Shown here piece by piece: positions 12,201 to 21,610 of a DNA stretch of 64,000 nucleotides. Source of the stretch: Terfezia claveryi (lineage: Eukaryota; Ascomycota; Pezizomycetes; Pezizales; Pezizaceae). The stretch covers positions 432,773 through 496,772 of the forward strand of contig WHUX01000024.1 in assembly GCA_015179025.1 (NCBI GenBank), written 5' to 3'. The notes beneath the pieces were generated by a model. It worked only from the letters and a program-made list of their open reading frames with translations, was not told the origin of the DNA and searched no databases. Each line of letters opens with the position of its first letter. Within the stretch, counting starts at the first letter, position 1. A program made the translations under genes and the position numbers.

Positions 12201-12405
12201 TCAAGATAAGGCAAGTCAATCTGCCATATCTGGCGCCTATATCGCAAACAAAATGAACTAGTCCCAATTATAAAAAGAAAGCAAATAAACTCAAGTGAAA
12301 CGGAATCCCCATGCTGTCATTAACCGGCTAGTGTACCAGATGACCTCGAGAGGCCTAACTGAAGCCCGCCCCAACCAAACTCGTATGGAATATAAAATAA
12401 AAAAA

Positions 12406-12813
12406 TTAAAATAAACTCAAGTGAAGAGGGCATGTACCGAAGAACCACAGGGAGCCTAGCTTGTCCTCGTACTGGATTCCTTCGTCAAGTAGGGATGCTT
12501 CTGCTTCTTGGGTATCTAGGTCTGTTAGGAGAGCTTTTTGTTCCTTTGTCGCTTGCTTGCTTGGTAGCTCTTCGCACGTCCTTGGTGGTCCGTATCTTCT
12601 GACAGTCAGATTGTAGTGGTATCTGCACGCTCTGAGGTGTCTTTGAGTTTCTGCTGGATCTTGTTCGCTTATCTCTCTTAACCTTTGTTCGGTATCAGTG
12701 GCAATTTGCGCAACTCGTTCCGAAGTGTCGCTTGTGTTTTGGTTGAGAAGGTTTCTGAAGAGTGATTTGTTTTGGCGATTAATCTTTTTGGACCAGGATC
12801 GGTGCGTAGGCAT
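12406..12813 (-). CDS. Hypothetical protein fragment
   Basis: A 135-codon frame from ATG with protein-like, charged composition (Glu/Gln/Arg-rich, probably helical: SERVAQIATDTEQRLREI). No family recognised. It may continue through a GTACAT donor near its 3' end, since the last residues look like intron translation, but no following exon was found. It may also be a transposon-related fragment. Confidence 0.3.
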   Translation of the reverse strand: MPTHRSWSKKINRQNKSLFRNLLNQNTSDTSERVAQIATDTEQRLREISEQDPAETQRHLRACRYHYNLTVRRYGPPRTCEELPSKQATKEQKALLTDLDTQEAEASLLDEGIQYEDKLGSLWFFGTCPLHLSLF

Positions 12814-12904
12814 ATGCAGGGTTTTTCCTTTGAGCGGGTTTTTCTACTTTTGAGCAATAGAATGTAGTCTTACTGGGTCTAGGCCACACATATCTCAACT
12901 ATTG

Positions 12905-13068
12905 TTCTTTGTGCTTATTTGGTAGAGCGCCGGGCTCATAACCTGTAAGATTACGAGGTTATGCAGCGAAGGAATCGTGAAGAGAATTGTGCGTGTATAT
13001 TCAAAGTAGAGAGATATCTAGATATTGTAGCTATGGTCCTAGTCCTCTAAAAAAAAAAAAAAAAAAAA
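12905..13068 (+). mobile_element. tRNA-derived SINE candidate
   Basis: The sequence GGTAGAGCGCCGGGCTCATA near 12920 resembles the D arm (A box) and CAU anticodon arm of a methionine tRNA. The T arm is degenerate and lacks a clear GGTTCGA box. About 90 bp further on the segment ends in a run of roughly 19 A (13050-13068). A tRNA-like head plus a poly(A) tail fits a SINE or a tRNA pseudogene. No target duplication was identified. Confidence 0.35.
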
Positions 13069-13223
13069 TCCGTTTCCTATGTCTTCTCAAGATCCTTATA
13101 TCCTTCTTTCCTTAATTGAGACGGGCCTCTTCGGGATCCCTGCTTTTACCCTTGTTCCTTCAGCAGAATTCAAACTGTCCTATTCCGGCTAGTGATCATG
13201 GGCCGAGAGTAATTCCTACACCT

Positions 13224-13644
13224 TTGGGGTGCCGTGGTGACAAATTTTGGAATCCATTCCAATATGGAAGCGCAGGTAGATTTTGGGTATATGGACGCAA
13301 AGTCCTCTTGGGCATGATTTGTCTCCGTAGGGGCATTGCATCCCGTGTGGATATAATTCCTCCCCATAAGGGCATCTCAGCCCGTGTGGATATAGCTTCT
13401 CTCCATAGGGATATACTGGTAACCCACACAGGTTGAGATGCCCTCCCGAGTGGCAAGGCACCCTTGTGGGCGGGTCTCTAGCCCGTGTGGGTTCTGGGTT
13501 AACAAAACAAGACGATAGAGTCTATCTACCTACTTGTACCTTTACAGCACAAAAGGGACACCCTCAATTGATGCTCCACTTCCAAGTAGGTAGTTTGTCC
13601 ATAATTGCCTTTTTTGGTGTTCGAGACCCGCTATGCCGAGACTA
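13224..13644 (+). repeat. Direct repeat unit A, about 420 bp
   Basis: Nearly identical to 18624-19051 in the same orientation, with a few small indels. Internally it contains imperfect short repeats of CATCCCGTGTGGATATA and related phrases spaced about 40 bp apart. No coding potential and no terminal inverted repeats recognised. The unit may be a solo LTR or unclassified repeat. Confidence 0.75.
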
Positions 13645-14192
13645 CTTATGTAGATATATACGTGTAGTTGTCCATACACAATCTTTCGTGTGATTGTGTC
13701 TTTGATTCCCGGTACAAAAAGTATCTCCCAGATTAGTATGAAGTTCTTGAACGTAACTCGTATGCTTATCAGCTGTTCTTGTTTCTTGTTCTATGATATG
13801 AATTCCGCATTTGCCCTTCCTCCAGAATCGATGCCAGAAACAACAGCCTTGGCTCTTCTTTCCTGTCTACATCTATGAAGTTAACGTCTTGTGGTATGAA
13901 GGATAGTATCACTGGATCCAGAAATTCTTCAACCATCCTTATCATCATCCCCAGCAAACCCATTTACCATAGATAACACTCCCCTCATGCCACCACTGAA
14001 GTCTTGTCCATCCACACCAGCTCGATCTGTCATCCTGTCAGTCATCATGACTTTGTTCTCTTGTTCGGTTTCACTTCCTTGCTTTCAGCATTGTATTCTG
14101 AGTCTGACAATCCTGACAATCCTGATGATCTTCCTCGCTTAATGCTGATTCACAAGATGAACGTGGGGTAATCAAATCCCTCGGGGCCTATA
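13645..14192. other. Spacer, no gene recognised
   Basis: Only short opposing frames; nothing recognisable. Confidence 0.4.
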
Positions 14193-14229
14193 ATGGTTAG
14201 CTTGTGGCTTGCTCTCCCAGCTCGCCCTC

Positions 14230-15055
14230 TTCCAGCTCACCCCCTTCCATATCACCCCTGGCGTCAACGGTGGCAGGAAGCGCACCTTGGCCCCGGTTTC
14301 CTCCCAGGACGCTTGCTCACACCGTCTTTGGGGGCACACCTCTTCCTCCGTTTAGGAACTGCAGAGATCGCAATATCAATTGGATCAACACTGACAATCT
14401 GATCAGTCCCCGGAGTATGGCTCCACTCTTCTCAAGCGGTTCTCCCATGACGTTCTTGCCATGTGGGTTGATACCATAATTGTGATATTCGGATACCGCT
14501 TCTTCACCGAACCCATGAAGACCTCGCAAAGATTGCAGAGAGACTTCGACACGCCAACCCCCAGAGTCACGAAGGGAGAAGTTCCTTGTTGAACGAGATC
14601 ATCGACGATCTTCATTATCAAAGTACACTCTCCGAGTGATGGTATTCTGCTGAGAAAGTGGTTGCGGGAGTGAGTGGAATTGGATTCTTAAGTTCGTCTC
14701 GGTCGGTCCTTCTATGTGTCAGTTTCGCGCCCATTGTTCAACGCTCGTCTTCTCAATAACGATTCTGTCGGGAGGCGGCGGAGGAACCTGCAAAACTTGT
14801 CAGACAGTGCAAAAACCGGTAATTTCAGTACCCAGCAGCTTGTCTCAACGGTTCCCGGAATTCGGCTTCACTGGTTGAATTGACTTTTAATTCAAACCCT
14901 GCCCAAGGGTTACCACCATCTTGAACCAACAGGTCCAATCTCTTTTGTTGCCCGTGAATACGACCTTCAGAGGTGCACAGCCAGTGCTTTGGTAGCATAC
15001 TCCTAGTATTTGCTACGTGTGGTATTGGAGTGTTGCTGTGGTATTGTAGAACCAT
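14230..15055 (-). pseudogene. Broken gene: nuclease-like segment plus OTT_1508-type deaminase core
   Basis: The minus strand carries two pieces. At 15000-14825, KRLDLLVQDGGNPWAGFELKV followed by EAEFREPLRQAAGY resembles the D...ExK-type core of a restriction-endonuclease-like domain. At 14621-14403, TLGVGVSKSLCNLCEVFM...ITIMVSTH matches the SK-x-x-C-x-x-C half of the deaminase at 16325-17677. The frame then shifts near 14405 into a basic tail (PKRRKRCAPKDGVSKRPGRK). The HAE half is not found between the two pieces. The first ~15 codons, from ATG 15055, lie within a dispersed repeat (15007-15130), so that start is unreliable. Most likely a decayed or chimeric effector-type gene. Confidence 0.45.
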
Positions 15056-15130
15056 TGTCGTATTGTAGATTTATACCCCATTGAAAACGTTTGACCAAAG
15101 TTTTAATTCCACAACGGCCTGGGTGGGCCG
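15007..15130 (+). repeat. Dispersed repeat, copy A
   Basis: About 120 bp that recur at 15422-15550: TGCTACGTGTGGTATTGGAG..., GTATTGTAGAACC and TTTGACCAAAGTTTTAATTCC. The terminal phrase ATTCCGCAACGGCC and its variants occur again near 19070 and 22390. Confidence 0.6.
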
Positions 15131-16320
15131 TTCCGTCATGGCATATACATTCACACATTATATGCGCACTCTAAGCAGATAGCGCAAGTGATTAAACACC
15201 AAATAAACAGAACTTAGTTATGAGGAGTCCCGGTTAGTAGGTTTTGTGAATATACCACCAAGCATTATGTAATACTTCCTTCAAAGGAAGGTTCAGCAAT
15301 TATTGGATTGATTGAGTAGAGGGTTGCGCAAGCAAAGCTCCCTTTTATACCTCTCATGTTATTTAGTTACTTGTGCTCGTTCTTTATAAAGCAACTGTAA
15401 TATTGGACACACTTCTATTTTGTATTTACTACGTGTGATATATTGGAGTGTCGCTGTAGTATTGTAGAACCGTTATGGTATTGTACAAGTCGCCGTGGCA
15501 TTGAAAATATTTGACCAAAATGTCAATTCCGCAATGGCCTGGGCCCGGGGCAGTTCTGGATTCTGCAACGGCCTTAGGACATATCTATAACAGGTAGGTC
15601 TTTGTAAAAGAAATAAAAATAAATACATGAACAAATATGTTTTGTTACGGCTGAGATTATGCAGACCGGGCCGGTGCCACCCGATGGTATGTCAACCCCG
15701 CTTTCCTATATATACACGCACAATCTTGTATCTAGTTATTGTTCTCTAAGACTCGAGCGAAGTCTTGTATCGCTGGGTTACTTTACTTTATCGAATGAAT
15801 CAGTCTATATTCTTCGTACCTTTAGCCCAGTTAGGCCCGAGCCTAGTAATATTGCCCCAAATACCTATATACCGACAGATATCACCGTTATCACTAGCTC
15901 GCCCCTAACATGTTTTAAGCTACTTTGGACTTTTGAAGCCTTTAGCGGGCTTCATACAGAGAGCGCGCGAGCGAGCGAGCGAGTAAGTGACACTATTGTC
16001 GACTCTAGTGGATATGGATAAGGAATTGAAGTATTCCTTTTAAAAGCCAGCACACATTAGCATTACCTATTGGTATTCTAAAGTACATATAGAGTACCAT
16101 GAGAAGGATAACAACACAGAGTCATTTCACCCTAACCCTAACCACCACGTTGAGCCACAAGCGTCCAGTAGAATAAGAACAAATCTGCTGGCACGAGAAG
16201 TACAAATCTGTTGCTCAAGGGTACGCGCGCTTCAAGATAAAGTTAGAGACTGACAAGATTCCATGGACTGCGAGCGAAGTTTGCACCACCTTAACTGTCA
16301 TCCTGCTTGCCACCGAATAC
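15131..16320. other. Spacer with repeats, no gene recognised
   Basis: Contains repeat copy B at 15422-15550, a (GAGC)n-like run at about 15965-15982 and two telomere-like CCCTAA units at about 16130. No convincing gene. Confidence 0.45.
15422..15550 (+). repeat. Dispersed repeat, copy B
   Basis: Same order of phrases as 15007-15130, about 415 bp downstream in direct orientation. Confidence 0.6.
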
Positions 16321-16324
16321 CAGC

Positions 16325-17677
16325 TTAAATGTGAGATTGGTATTGTTCTTGGTATTGCTCTTGGCATTTCTCCCCATAGTCTCCATAGTCTTCTATTTCT
16401 TCTTCTTCTGAATCTAGTGGCTCTGAGTCGAACCTTGGGAATCTTTGGATCTTATCCAAATAAATCTCAAGTTTCTCATCGACGACCTGCTTAATTTTCG
16501 GAAGGAGTTTATCCTCAAAGCATCTCCATCCAGCATATACCTTATTATGATGCCCGGAGAATAATATCTTAACCCCATATTCCTCTTCAACAATCCTAAA
16601 GAATTCCGTACATAAGAAGCAGCTCCGTTTTGATACCCCGATTTTGATTTCTTTAGGTCGTGGTGAAATAGATAAGAGCATTTGCAGCACGTTCATTTCT
16701 GCATGGGTACAGTGTGTTACTGATGCTCTGGCATTCAATAATTGACCCTGAACTGTCGGATAGGCTGCTTGTATTTGTTCTCCCATTATTTCCAGGTTGT
16801 GTAAGTAAATCGATTTTCGATTCAAGAGTTCCTGTGCAGAGCCAGATATGGGAATGTTCTCAGGAATAGGTGCTATAGCTTCCATAATGTCCAACTTAGT
16901 TGCATGCTTTTTGATGTGATGATACAATGATATTATCAACTTATGGGCAGCAGAATGATAGTCACCAAGTTTTCGGATACAGGTAACAACCTGTGCTGGT
17001 AGGATATCTGGATCATGTATTGAGATTTTTCCGATTACCCAAGAATCTAGCAAAACCGTGCAGTAGTTATCGTCTACGTTCGAAATGATACCCCCAGCTG
17101 CTCTTTCTAGGTAATTAGTCAGAAAGCGTTGTGTAAATGTTGTATCAGAAGTATCTATGCCAATCTTTCTAAAATGTGCATTCAAGATACTTTGTGCAGG
17201 CTGGCTGAGGCCGTGGTGGCTGAGGTCGTATTTGAGTATTGGCATAAGGAGGCATATAGCTTGTTGGAGCTTTCGAGCCCTATTGGCTATCTTCCTGTGG
17301 CAATGCATGACTATGATTTCCTGAAGACTTAGAACCACTGGCTGTAATTTTTTGGAATCATTTATTCCCCCAAGGCCAGCCAATAGCCCCTTGACCTTGA
17401 TAATAAAGTCATGGTCATTTTGGGAGCATGGCTGGTTTTTCGAATAGTATATTCGAAGTTTGGGGATTTGGGCTGAGGGCATGATAATAGTACTAGCCGC
17501 GCAATCTCCCTTTGCGCCGCTAACAAGGATCAATGCTATCAGATCCATGAGGCGGAGATGCTTCCGCACGGAGTTTGGCTGATCATATCGCGGTTGCTGT
17601 GGGTTGGGCTGGATATGCTTTATTATACTGAGCACGTATACGGCCTCGTAGAATGACAGGTCTGAATGGTTCTCCAT
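16325..17677 (-). CDS. OTT_1508-like nucleic acid/nucleotide deaminase family protein
   Basis: Uninterrupted 450-residue frame from ATG. The C-terminal third has the cytidine-deaminase-fold zinc motif: H325-A-E327 in THCTHAEMNVLQML and C353-x-x-C356 in IGVSKRSCFLCTEFF, followed by FSGHHNKVYAGW. The spacing and the SK-x-x-C-x-x-C phrase are typical of the OTT_1508-like deaminases, a family expanded in fungi and proposed to act as effectors or in biological conflict. The first ~280 residues are a helical region with no recognised domain, and the tail is acidic (LDSEEEEIEDYGDYGE). No signal peptide or NLS seen. Substrate is unknown; I infer a deaminase only from the motif. A broken relative lies 1.3 kb downstream (14230-15055). 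Confidence 0.7.
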   Translation of the reverse strand: MENHSDLSFYEAVYVLSIIKHIQPNPQQPRYDQPNSVRKHLRLMDLIALILVSGAKGDCAASTIIMPSAQIPKLRIYYSKNQPCSQNDHDFIIKVKGLLAGLGGINDSKKLQPVVLSLQEIIVMHCHRKIANRARKLQQAICLLMPILKYDLSHHGLSQPAQSILNAHFRKIGIDTSDTTFTQRFLTNYLERAAGGIISNVDDNYCTVLLDSWVIGKISIHDPDILPAQVVTCIRKLGDYHSAAHKLIISLYHHIKKHATKLDIMEAIAPIPENIPISGSAQELLNRKSIYLHNLEIMGEQIQAAYPTVQGQLLNARASVTHCTHAEMNVLQMLLSISPRPKEIKIGVSKRSCFLCTEFFRIVEEEYGVKILFSGHHNKVYAGWRCFEDKLLPKIKQVVDEKLEIYLDKIQRFPRFDSEPLDSEEEEIEDYGDYGEKCQEQYQEQYQSHI

Positions 17678-17814
17678 GACAATGATAAGGAGCAGCCTAA
17701 GGCAGCTGAAGTATAAATAACGTACGTCAGTTTCGGTACAGTGAGGTCATGGGTAACAGCATTGAAAAGAGCTCACCGAGGCAATGAAAACGATAGAGAC
17801 CCCTTTGGCCGGAA

Positions 17815-18375
17815 TGGTAGTGTGACCCCTTTGGGTGTCAGTGCTGTATGCTGTATCGTTCCCCTCAAAACCACCGTTAGCTACATCCCACATGGATATC
17901 CACACTCTGAACAACCCAGCTTACCTTTGATAGAGACCCCTTTGACCGGAATCGTAGTGTTAGGACCCCTTTGGGTGTCTGTGCTGTATGCTGTATCGTT
18001 CCCCTCAAAACCACCGTTAGCTACATCCCACATGGGTATCCACAATCTGAAGCACCCAGCTTACCTTAGAGACCACTTTGGCGGAATCGTAGTGTTAGGA
18101 CCCCTTTGGGTATCTGTGCTGTATGCTGTATCGTTCCCCTCAAAACCACCGTTAGCTACATCCCACATGGGTATCCACAATCTGAAGCACCCAGCTTACC
18201 TTAGAGACCACTTTGGCGGAATCGTAGTGTTAGGACCCCTTTGGGTGTCTGTGCTGTATGCTGTATCGTTCCCTTAAAACCACCGTTAGCTGCATCCCAC
18301 ATGGATATCCACACTCAGAACAACCCAGCGGAATCGTAGTGTTAGGGCCCCTTTGGGTGTCAGTGCTGTATTGTA
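17815..18375 (+). repeat. Tandem repeat, about 132 bp unit, four to five copies
   Basis: Each unit contains GTAGTGTTAGGACCCCTTTG, CTGTATGCTGTATCGTTCCC and CATCCCACATGG. Units start near 17818, 17956, 18090, 18222 and 18333 (the last partial). The second, third and fourth are most alike, indicating local amplification. The open frame through the array (17741-18277) reflects the repeat length being a multiple of three and is probably not a gene. Confidence 0.75.
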
Positions 18376-18376
18376 G

Positions 18377-18385
18377 TAGTCTGGT
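18377..18385 (+). repeat. Micro-insertion TAGTCTGGT with 6 bp target duplication
   Basis: Flanked by TTGTAG at 18371-18376 and 18386-18391. The flanks are themselves low-complexity (GTAG repeats), so the duplication is less certain here. Confidence 0.45.
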
Positions 18386-18454
18386 TTGTAGTAGGTTGAG
18401 GATGAGGATAACGGAGAAGGTATAGGATGTAAGAAGCATGTATTCTCTAACTCT

Positions 18455-18545
18455 AATGGCCTAGGAGAAGGACCTTATAAGGTTCTCCTAGGTCCTTGCC
18501 AAGCTTCCTGCCAAGCCCGCCTATATACCCATCTAGGTAATGCAA
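18455..18545 (+). repeat. Dispersed repeat shared with 39490-39575
   Basis: TAATGGCC.AGGAGA.GGACCTTATA, TTTCCTGCCAAGCCCGCC and ATCTAGGTAATGCAA occur in the same order at both places, in the same orientation. Confidence 0.55.
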
Positions 18546-18623
18546 GCAATGCGTAAATTGGCACTAAACCTATGAGCGTAGTCACTGCGTTCTTAAACCT
18601 AGCATGTTGCAATTATGAGCCCC

Positions 18624-19051
18624 TTGGGTGCCGTACGGCACTGGGTGACAAATCTTGGAATCCATTCCAATATGGAAGCACAGGTGGATTTTGGGTATAT
18701 GGACGCAAAGTCCTCTTGGGCATGATCTCCGTAGGGGCATCGCATCCCGTGTGGACATAATTCCTCCCCATAAGGGCATCTCAGCCCGTGTGGATATAGC
18801 TTCTCTCCATAGGATATACTGGTAACCCACACAGGTTGAGATGCCCTCCCGAGTGGCAAGGCACCCTTGTGGGCGGGTCTCTAGCCCGTGTGGATTCTGG
18901 GTTAACAAAACAAGACGATAGAGTCTATCTACCTACGGTATCCTACCTATACAGCACAAAAGGGACACCCTCAATTGATGCTCCACTTCCAAGTAGGTAG
19001 TTTGTCCATAATTGCCTTTTTTGGTGCTCGAGACCGGCTATGCCGAGACTA
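18624..19051 (+). repeat. Direct repeat unit B, about 428 bp
   Basis: Second copy of the 13224-13644 unit, beginning CTTGGGTGCCG and ending GCTATGCCGAGACTA. Copy B has an extra TACGGCACTG near its start, and copy A has an extra TTGT in the TGATTTGTCTCC stretch. Confidence 0.75.
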
Positions 19052-19433
19052 GATATATATGTTCTGGGCCGTTGCGGAATCCAGGCCATTCCGGAATGGC
19101 CCGCTAGAATTTGCATGATAACATACATCTAAGCCGAGCGAATGCATGCACGAGGGCGAGGCAAGGCAAGGCAAGGCCACAGCAGGTTCACTAGGAAGTG
19201 ACTTGGCTGATAGAGAGAACCAAGAAGTGTATAAGTATATACAACACGTTGGATGCAGAACAGAAGAAGGAATGCGGCCTTACAGGCAAACCTCCATATT
19301 AGCATAACGTCGGGACCGGGGGGTACTATGCTATTAGAAGAATTATGCATTTATGGAGGTTTTGGTTGGCATCACGTGAATATGGTAAAAAATGTCCAAC
19401 TTACGAAAATCTAGCTACACATCAGCCCTGCAC

Positions 19434-19970
19434 TTAACCCGCTTCCCCTACTGCCCCGCTACTTCCACTACCTCCGCTACCTCCACTACCTCCACTACCT
19501 CCACTACCTGCACTATCTCCGCTACCTCCACTCTCTCCGCTACCTCGAAAATAAGATGTGATTGGAGTTTGCCGTTGGGGTTTCCGAAGTTGCAGAGTAG
19601 TCAAGCGGCGCTCAAGATTATGGAGATCTTGCTGTACCGCTGTGGCAGTCTCATCTACCACCTCAAATGCAAGACTGAGCATTCCCGGATCCCATTGTTG
19701 TTGAATATAGAGCTTGACTGTTGCTAGAGCCTTCTCGAAGATCGCTTGCGGGAGTTAAATGTGAGGGTTCAGATCTTCATCATCTGGCGTTGGTATGATA
19801 GAGCGGTATGGGTCTAACAGACGATCTAGAGTAACTTCTTCACTATCTTCAATAATTCCATGAACCGGACTGATGAAATGGAGGGATCAACCTCTCGACG
19901 GCGAAGTGATTTGGCTGTGTTGTTCGAGCAGGCTAGGTTCAATCTCAATTGAACTGATAGATGTATCCAT
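19434..19970 (-). pseudogene. Transposase C-terminal fragment (pogo-like tail), two in-frame stops
   Basis: One minus-strand frame from ATG at 19970 is interrupted by a TGA and a TAA. It ends with a helical segment (AIFEKALATVKLYIQQQ...LHNLERRLTTLQ) and then QRQTPITSYF, the kind of tail that closes many pogo/Fot-type transposases. A 9 bp minisatellite (CTACCTCCA on the plus strand, 19460-19550) adds a Gly/Ser run. The element is flanked by direct repeats of GACCGGGGGGTACTATGCTA near 19315 and 20181. Confidence 0.4.
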
Positions 19971-20216
19971 TGTAGATGTAGAGATCAATGTACATATCCC
20001 TGATGTAGAGATCGAAGCACAAATCTCTGCACTCTGCAAATTTTCATGAGTTGGGTCTGCCCCCATGCCACTATTGTAGATATGCAGGGTATATTGTTAG
20101 CAGTTGGCAGGATTGGGACCGGTAAAATGCTATGCATGCTATAAGAGAGTTATGCTATTTTCGCCATAATCCCAAATTGGGGACCGGGGGGTACTATGCT
20201 AATAGCCAGTTTATGT

Positions 20217-20722
20217 ACACTCAAACCTTGCTATACCGGACTGCATAAATCTGCTGCCGGTATAGCTAATATCCGTTATAGCAGCGTGGGGGCCGTTCTA
20301 GGCGGTAAAAGGGTAGAACTTCAGTGCTTCCAGAGATTGTTTACCTATACCTACGGATACTCAACCGTTGAACCTGAACTGCTGATACGGAATTCTATCT
20401 ATGTACATATCGGATTTCTCAATGCTACCAACCAAGAGGAAGGGGTCGAGTGATCCAGAGCGGCATAGGATTTGTGTGAAAAGACAAGATCCGGGGTATG
20501 CAGACATGATTTATGAAGAGTTTGGGGCTCTGTTTCCGTGAAGTTTGTGGCCGTACTACTGTTACTATTCCGTTATAGCAAATACATTTACCTGTGATAA
20601 TCCCTGTAACAATAGCAAGTAGATGCCTCACCTAAATTGCTGGAACTGGAAAATTTTGGCTTGAGTCGTCCGGTAACCAAGGGATCCGCTATAGCGAGGT
20701 CCGGTATAGCAAGGTTTGAGTG
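20217..20722. mobile_element. MITE related to the 935-1342 element
   Basis: The 506 bp element has perfect inverted ends of about 24 bp starting CACTCAAACCTTGCTATACC, flanked by TA (20215-20216 and 20723-20724). Internal and subterminal copies of CCGTTATAGC and CCGGTATAGC are shared with the MITEs at 935-1880. No coding capacity. Confidence 0.75.
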
Positions 20723-20728
20723 TACTTC

Positions 20729-20753
20729 GAGGGGCTTCTGCCAACCAGACTAA
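20729..20753 (-). repeat. 25 bp micro-insertion with 6 bp target duplication
   Basis: Reads GAGGGGCTTCTGCCAACC then AGACTAA, in reverse orientation relative to TAGTCTGG. It is flanked by TACTTC (20723-20728 and 20754-20759). The left copy overlaps the TA duplication of the adjoining MITE, so this insertion landed at the MITE edge. Confidence 0.65.
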
Positions 20754-20759
20754 TACTTC

Positions 20760-21301
20760 TAGTACTATGTTGCTATGATAAATGCAATACCGATTTTGGG
20801 CCCTTCACGTGAGTTTGTAGGCATAGCATACCTTGCATAACAAATTCCACGTGATTTTGAAGTGGCTTTGCAACTGTAGGTGATATATATATGCCTTTGG
20901 TTCCCCCTCCTTTTTCCCAATCTCTATCGAATTCTTTCTTTGCAATCCCTATGCACTTGTTCCCAATTTTCCGCTTCATCGACTATCCCACTGCCTCAGG
21001 GTTGGTGTCTTTGGCTTCTACGGCTATATACGTGGGCTCGATTTAGCGTACCAGAACTACAGAGAAATCTCACGGTCGAGAAGAACTGCCCAAACTCCTT
21101 AAGGAATTGGGAAAAATCGCCGAAGTCAAATAGGACGTTCGCTCTTGTTGTCTATATCACTGCTGTCTATTCTATACCACTCTATACTATAACTCTTCTT
21201 CCCCGACTATCCGACTGCCTCAGGGTTGTCTACAATATCTACCAGGAAGAATAAAGAATAAAGGTGTAGTCTCCATTTCGGTCAGCCGGTCATTTTCCTG
21301 G
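20760..21301. promoter_or_regulatory. Spacer and probable upstream region of the 21302 frame
   Basis: No gene recognised. The phrase CTGCCTCAGGGTT occurs twice (near 20990 and 21213), in keeping with a short duplication. Confidence 0.3.
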
Positions 21302-21610
21302 ATGGACAGTTTGCCACCTGTTCGTCGAGATGCATCAGGTTGGGCGGAAAGACGGAAGGAATTGGAGCGAGATATATCTGCTACTCACTCGAAAAATCGT
21401 CGACGTGCAATTGCTACTAACGACATGTTGAGACGAATGGAGACCCGGTGGGCGGAATTCTCTACTTTCATATTCCCCAGTGAAAGTCCGAAGATAAGTA
21501 TTCGTAACGCCAGTATTGTTGATTTTAAGCTATTCTGGGAATGGCATTTGGAAAACAGCAAGACGGGTGCCTTGTTTTTCAGAGGTCGTTGTGCCAACCA
21601 GACTAAATAA
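21302..21610 (+). CDS. Hypothetical protein, apparently truncated by a micro-insertion
   Basis: A 102-codon frame from ATG. The first ~92 residues have protein-like composition (LRRMETRWAEFSTFIFP, IVDFKLFWEWHLENSKTGALFF), possibly the N-terminus of a fungal integrase/FluG-like or DUF3435-type protein; this is a weak guess. The last codons, RGRCANQTK and the TAA stop, are supplied by the micro-insertion motif at 21582-21605. The gene therefore seems to end inside an inserted sequence. Confidence 0.35.
   Translation: MDSLPPVRRDASGWAERRKELERDISATHSKNRRRAIATNDMLRRMETRWAEFSTFIFPSESPKISIRNASIVDFKLFWEWHLENSKTGALFFRGRCANQTK
21582..21605 (-). repeat. 24 bp micro-insertion motif within the 21302 frame
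   Basis: GAGGTCGTTGTGCCAACCAG then ACTA is the reverse complement of a copy closely matching the 1596-1619 insertion. No flanking duplication was found. Confidence 0.45.

Larger units (their letters stand above)
8940..12405. other. Gene-poor intergenic region
   Basis: No gene supported. It contains micro-insertions at 10008-10018 and 12186-12200. The sequence 11600-11820 has loosely repeated GAGCTCGCC/CTTGCCACAT phrases. 12060-12150 is AT-rich. The stretch 12310-12395 resembles 30770-30850 (both contain CTGTCATTAACC and AGGCCTAACTG/GGGGCCTGACTG), a dispersed repeat of unknown class. Confidence 0.45.

Noticed and set aside
16128..16142. Telomere-like CCCTAACCCTAA, also TTAGGGTTAG near 22226
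   Set aside because: Only two units each, internal and without surrounding subtelomeric structure. Compatible with chance.
17741..18277. 178-codon plus-strand frame
   Set aside because: It is the translation of a ~132 bp tandem repeat whose length is a multiple of three. No start context or family.
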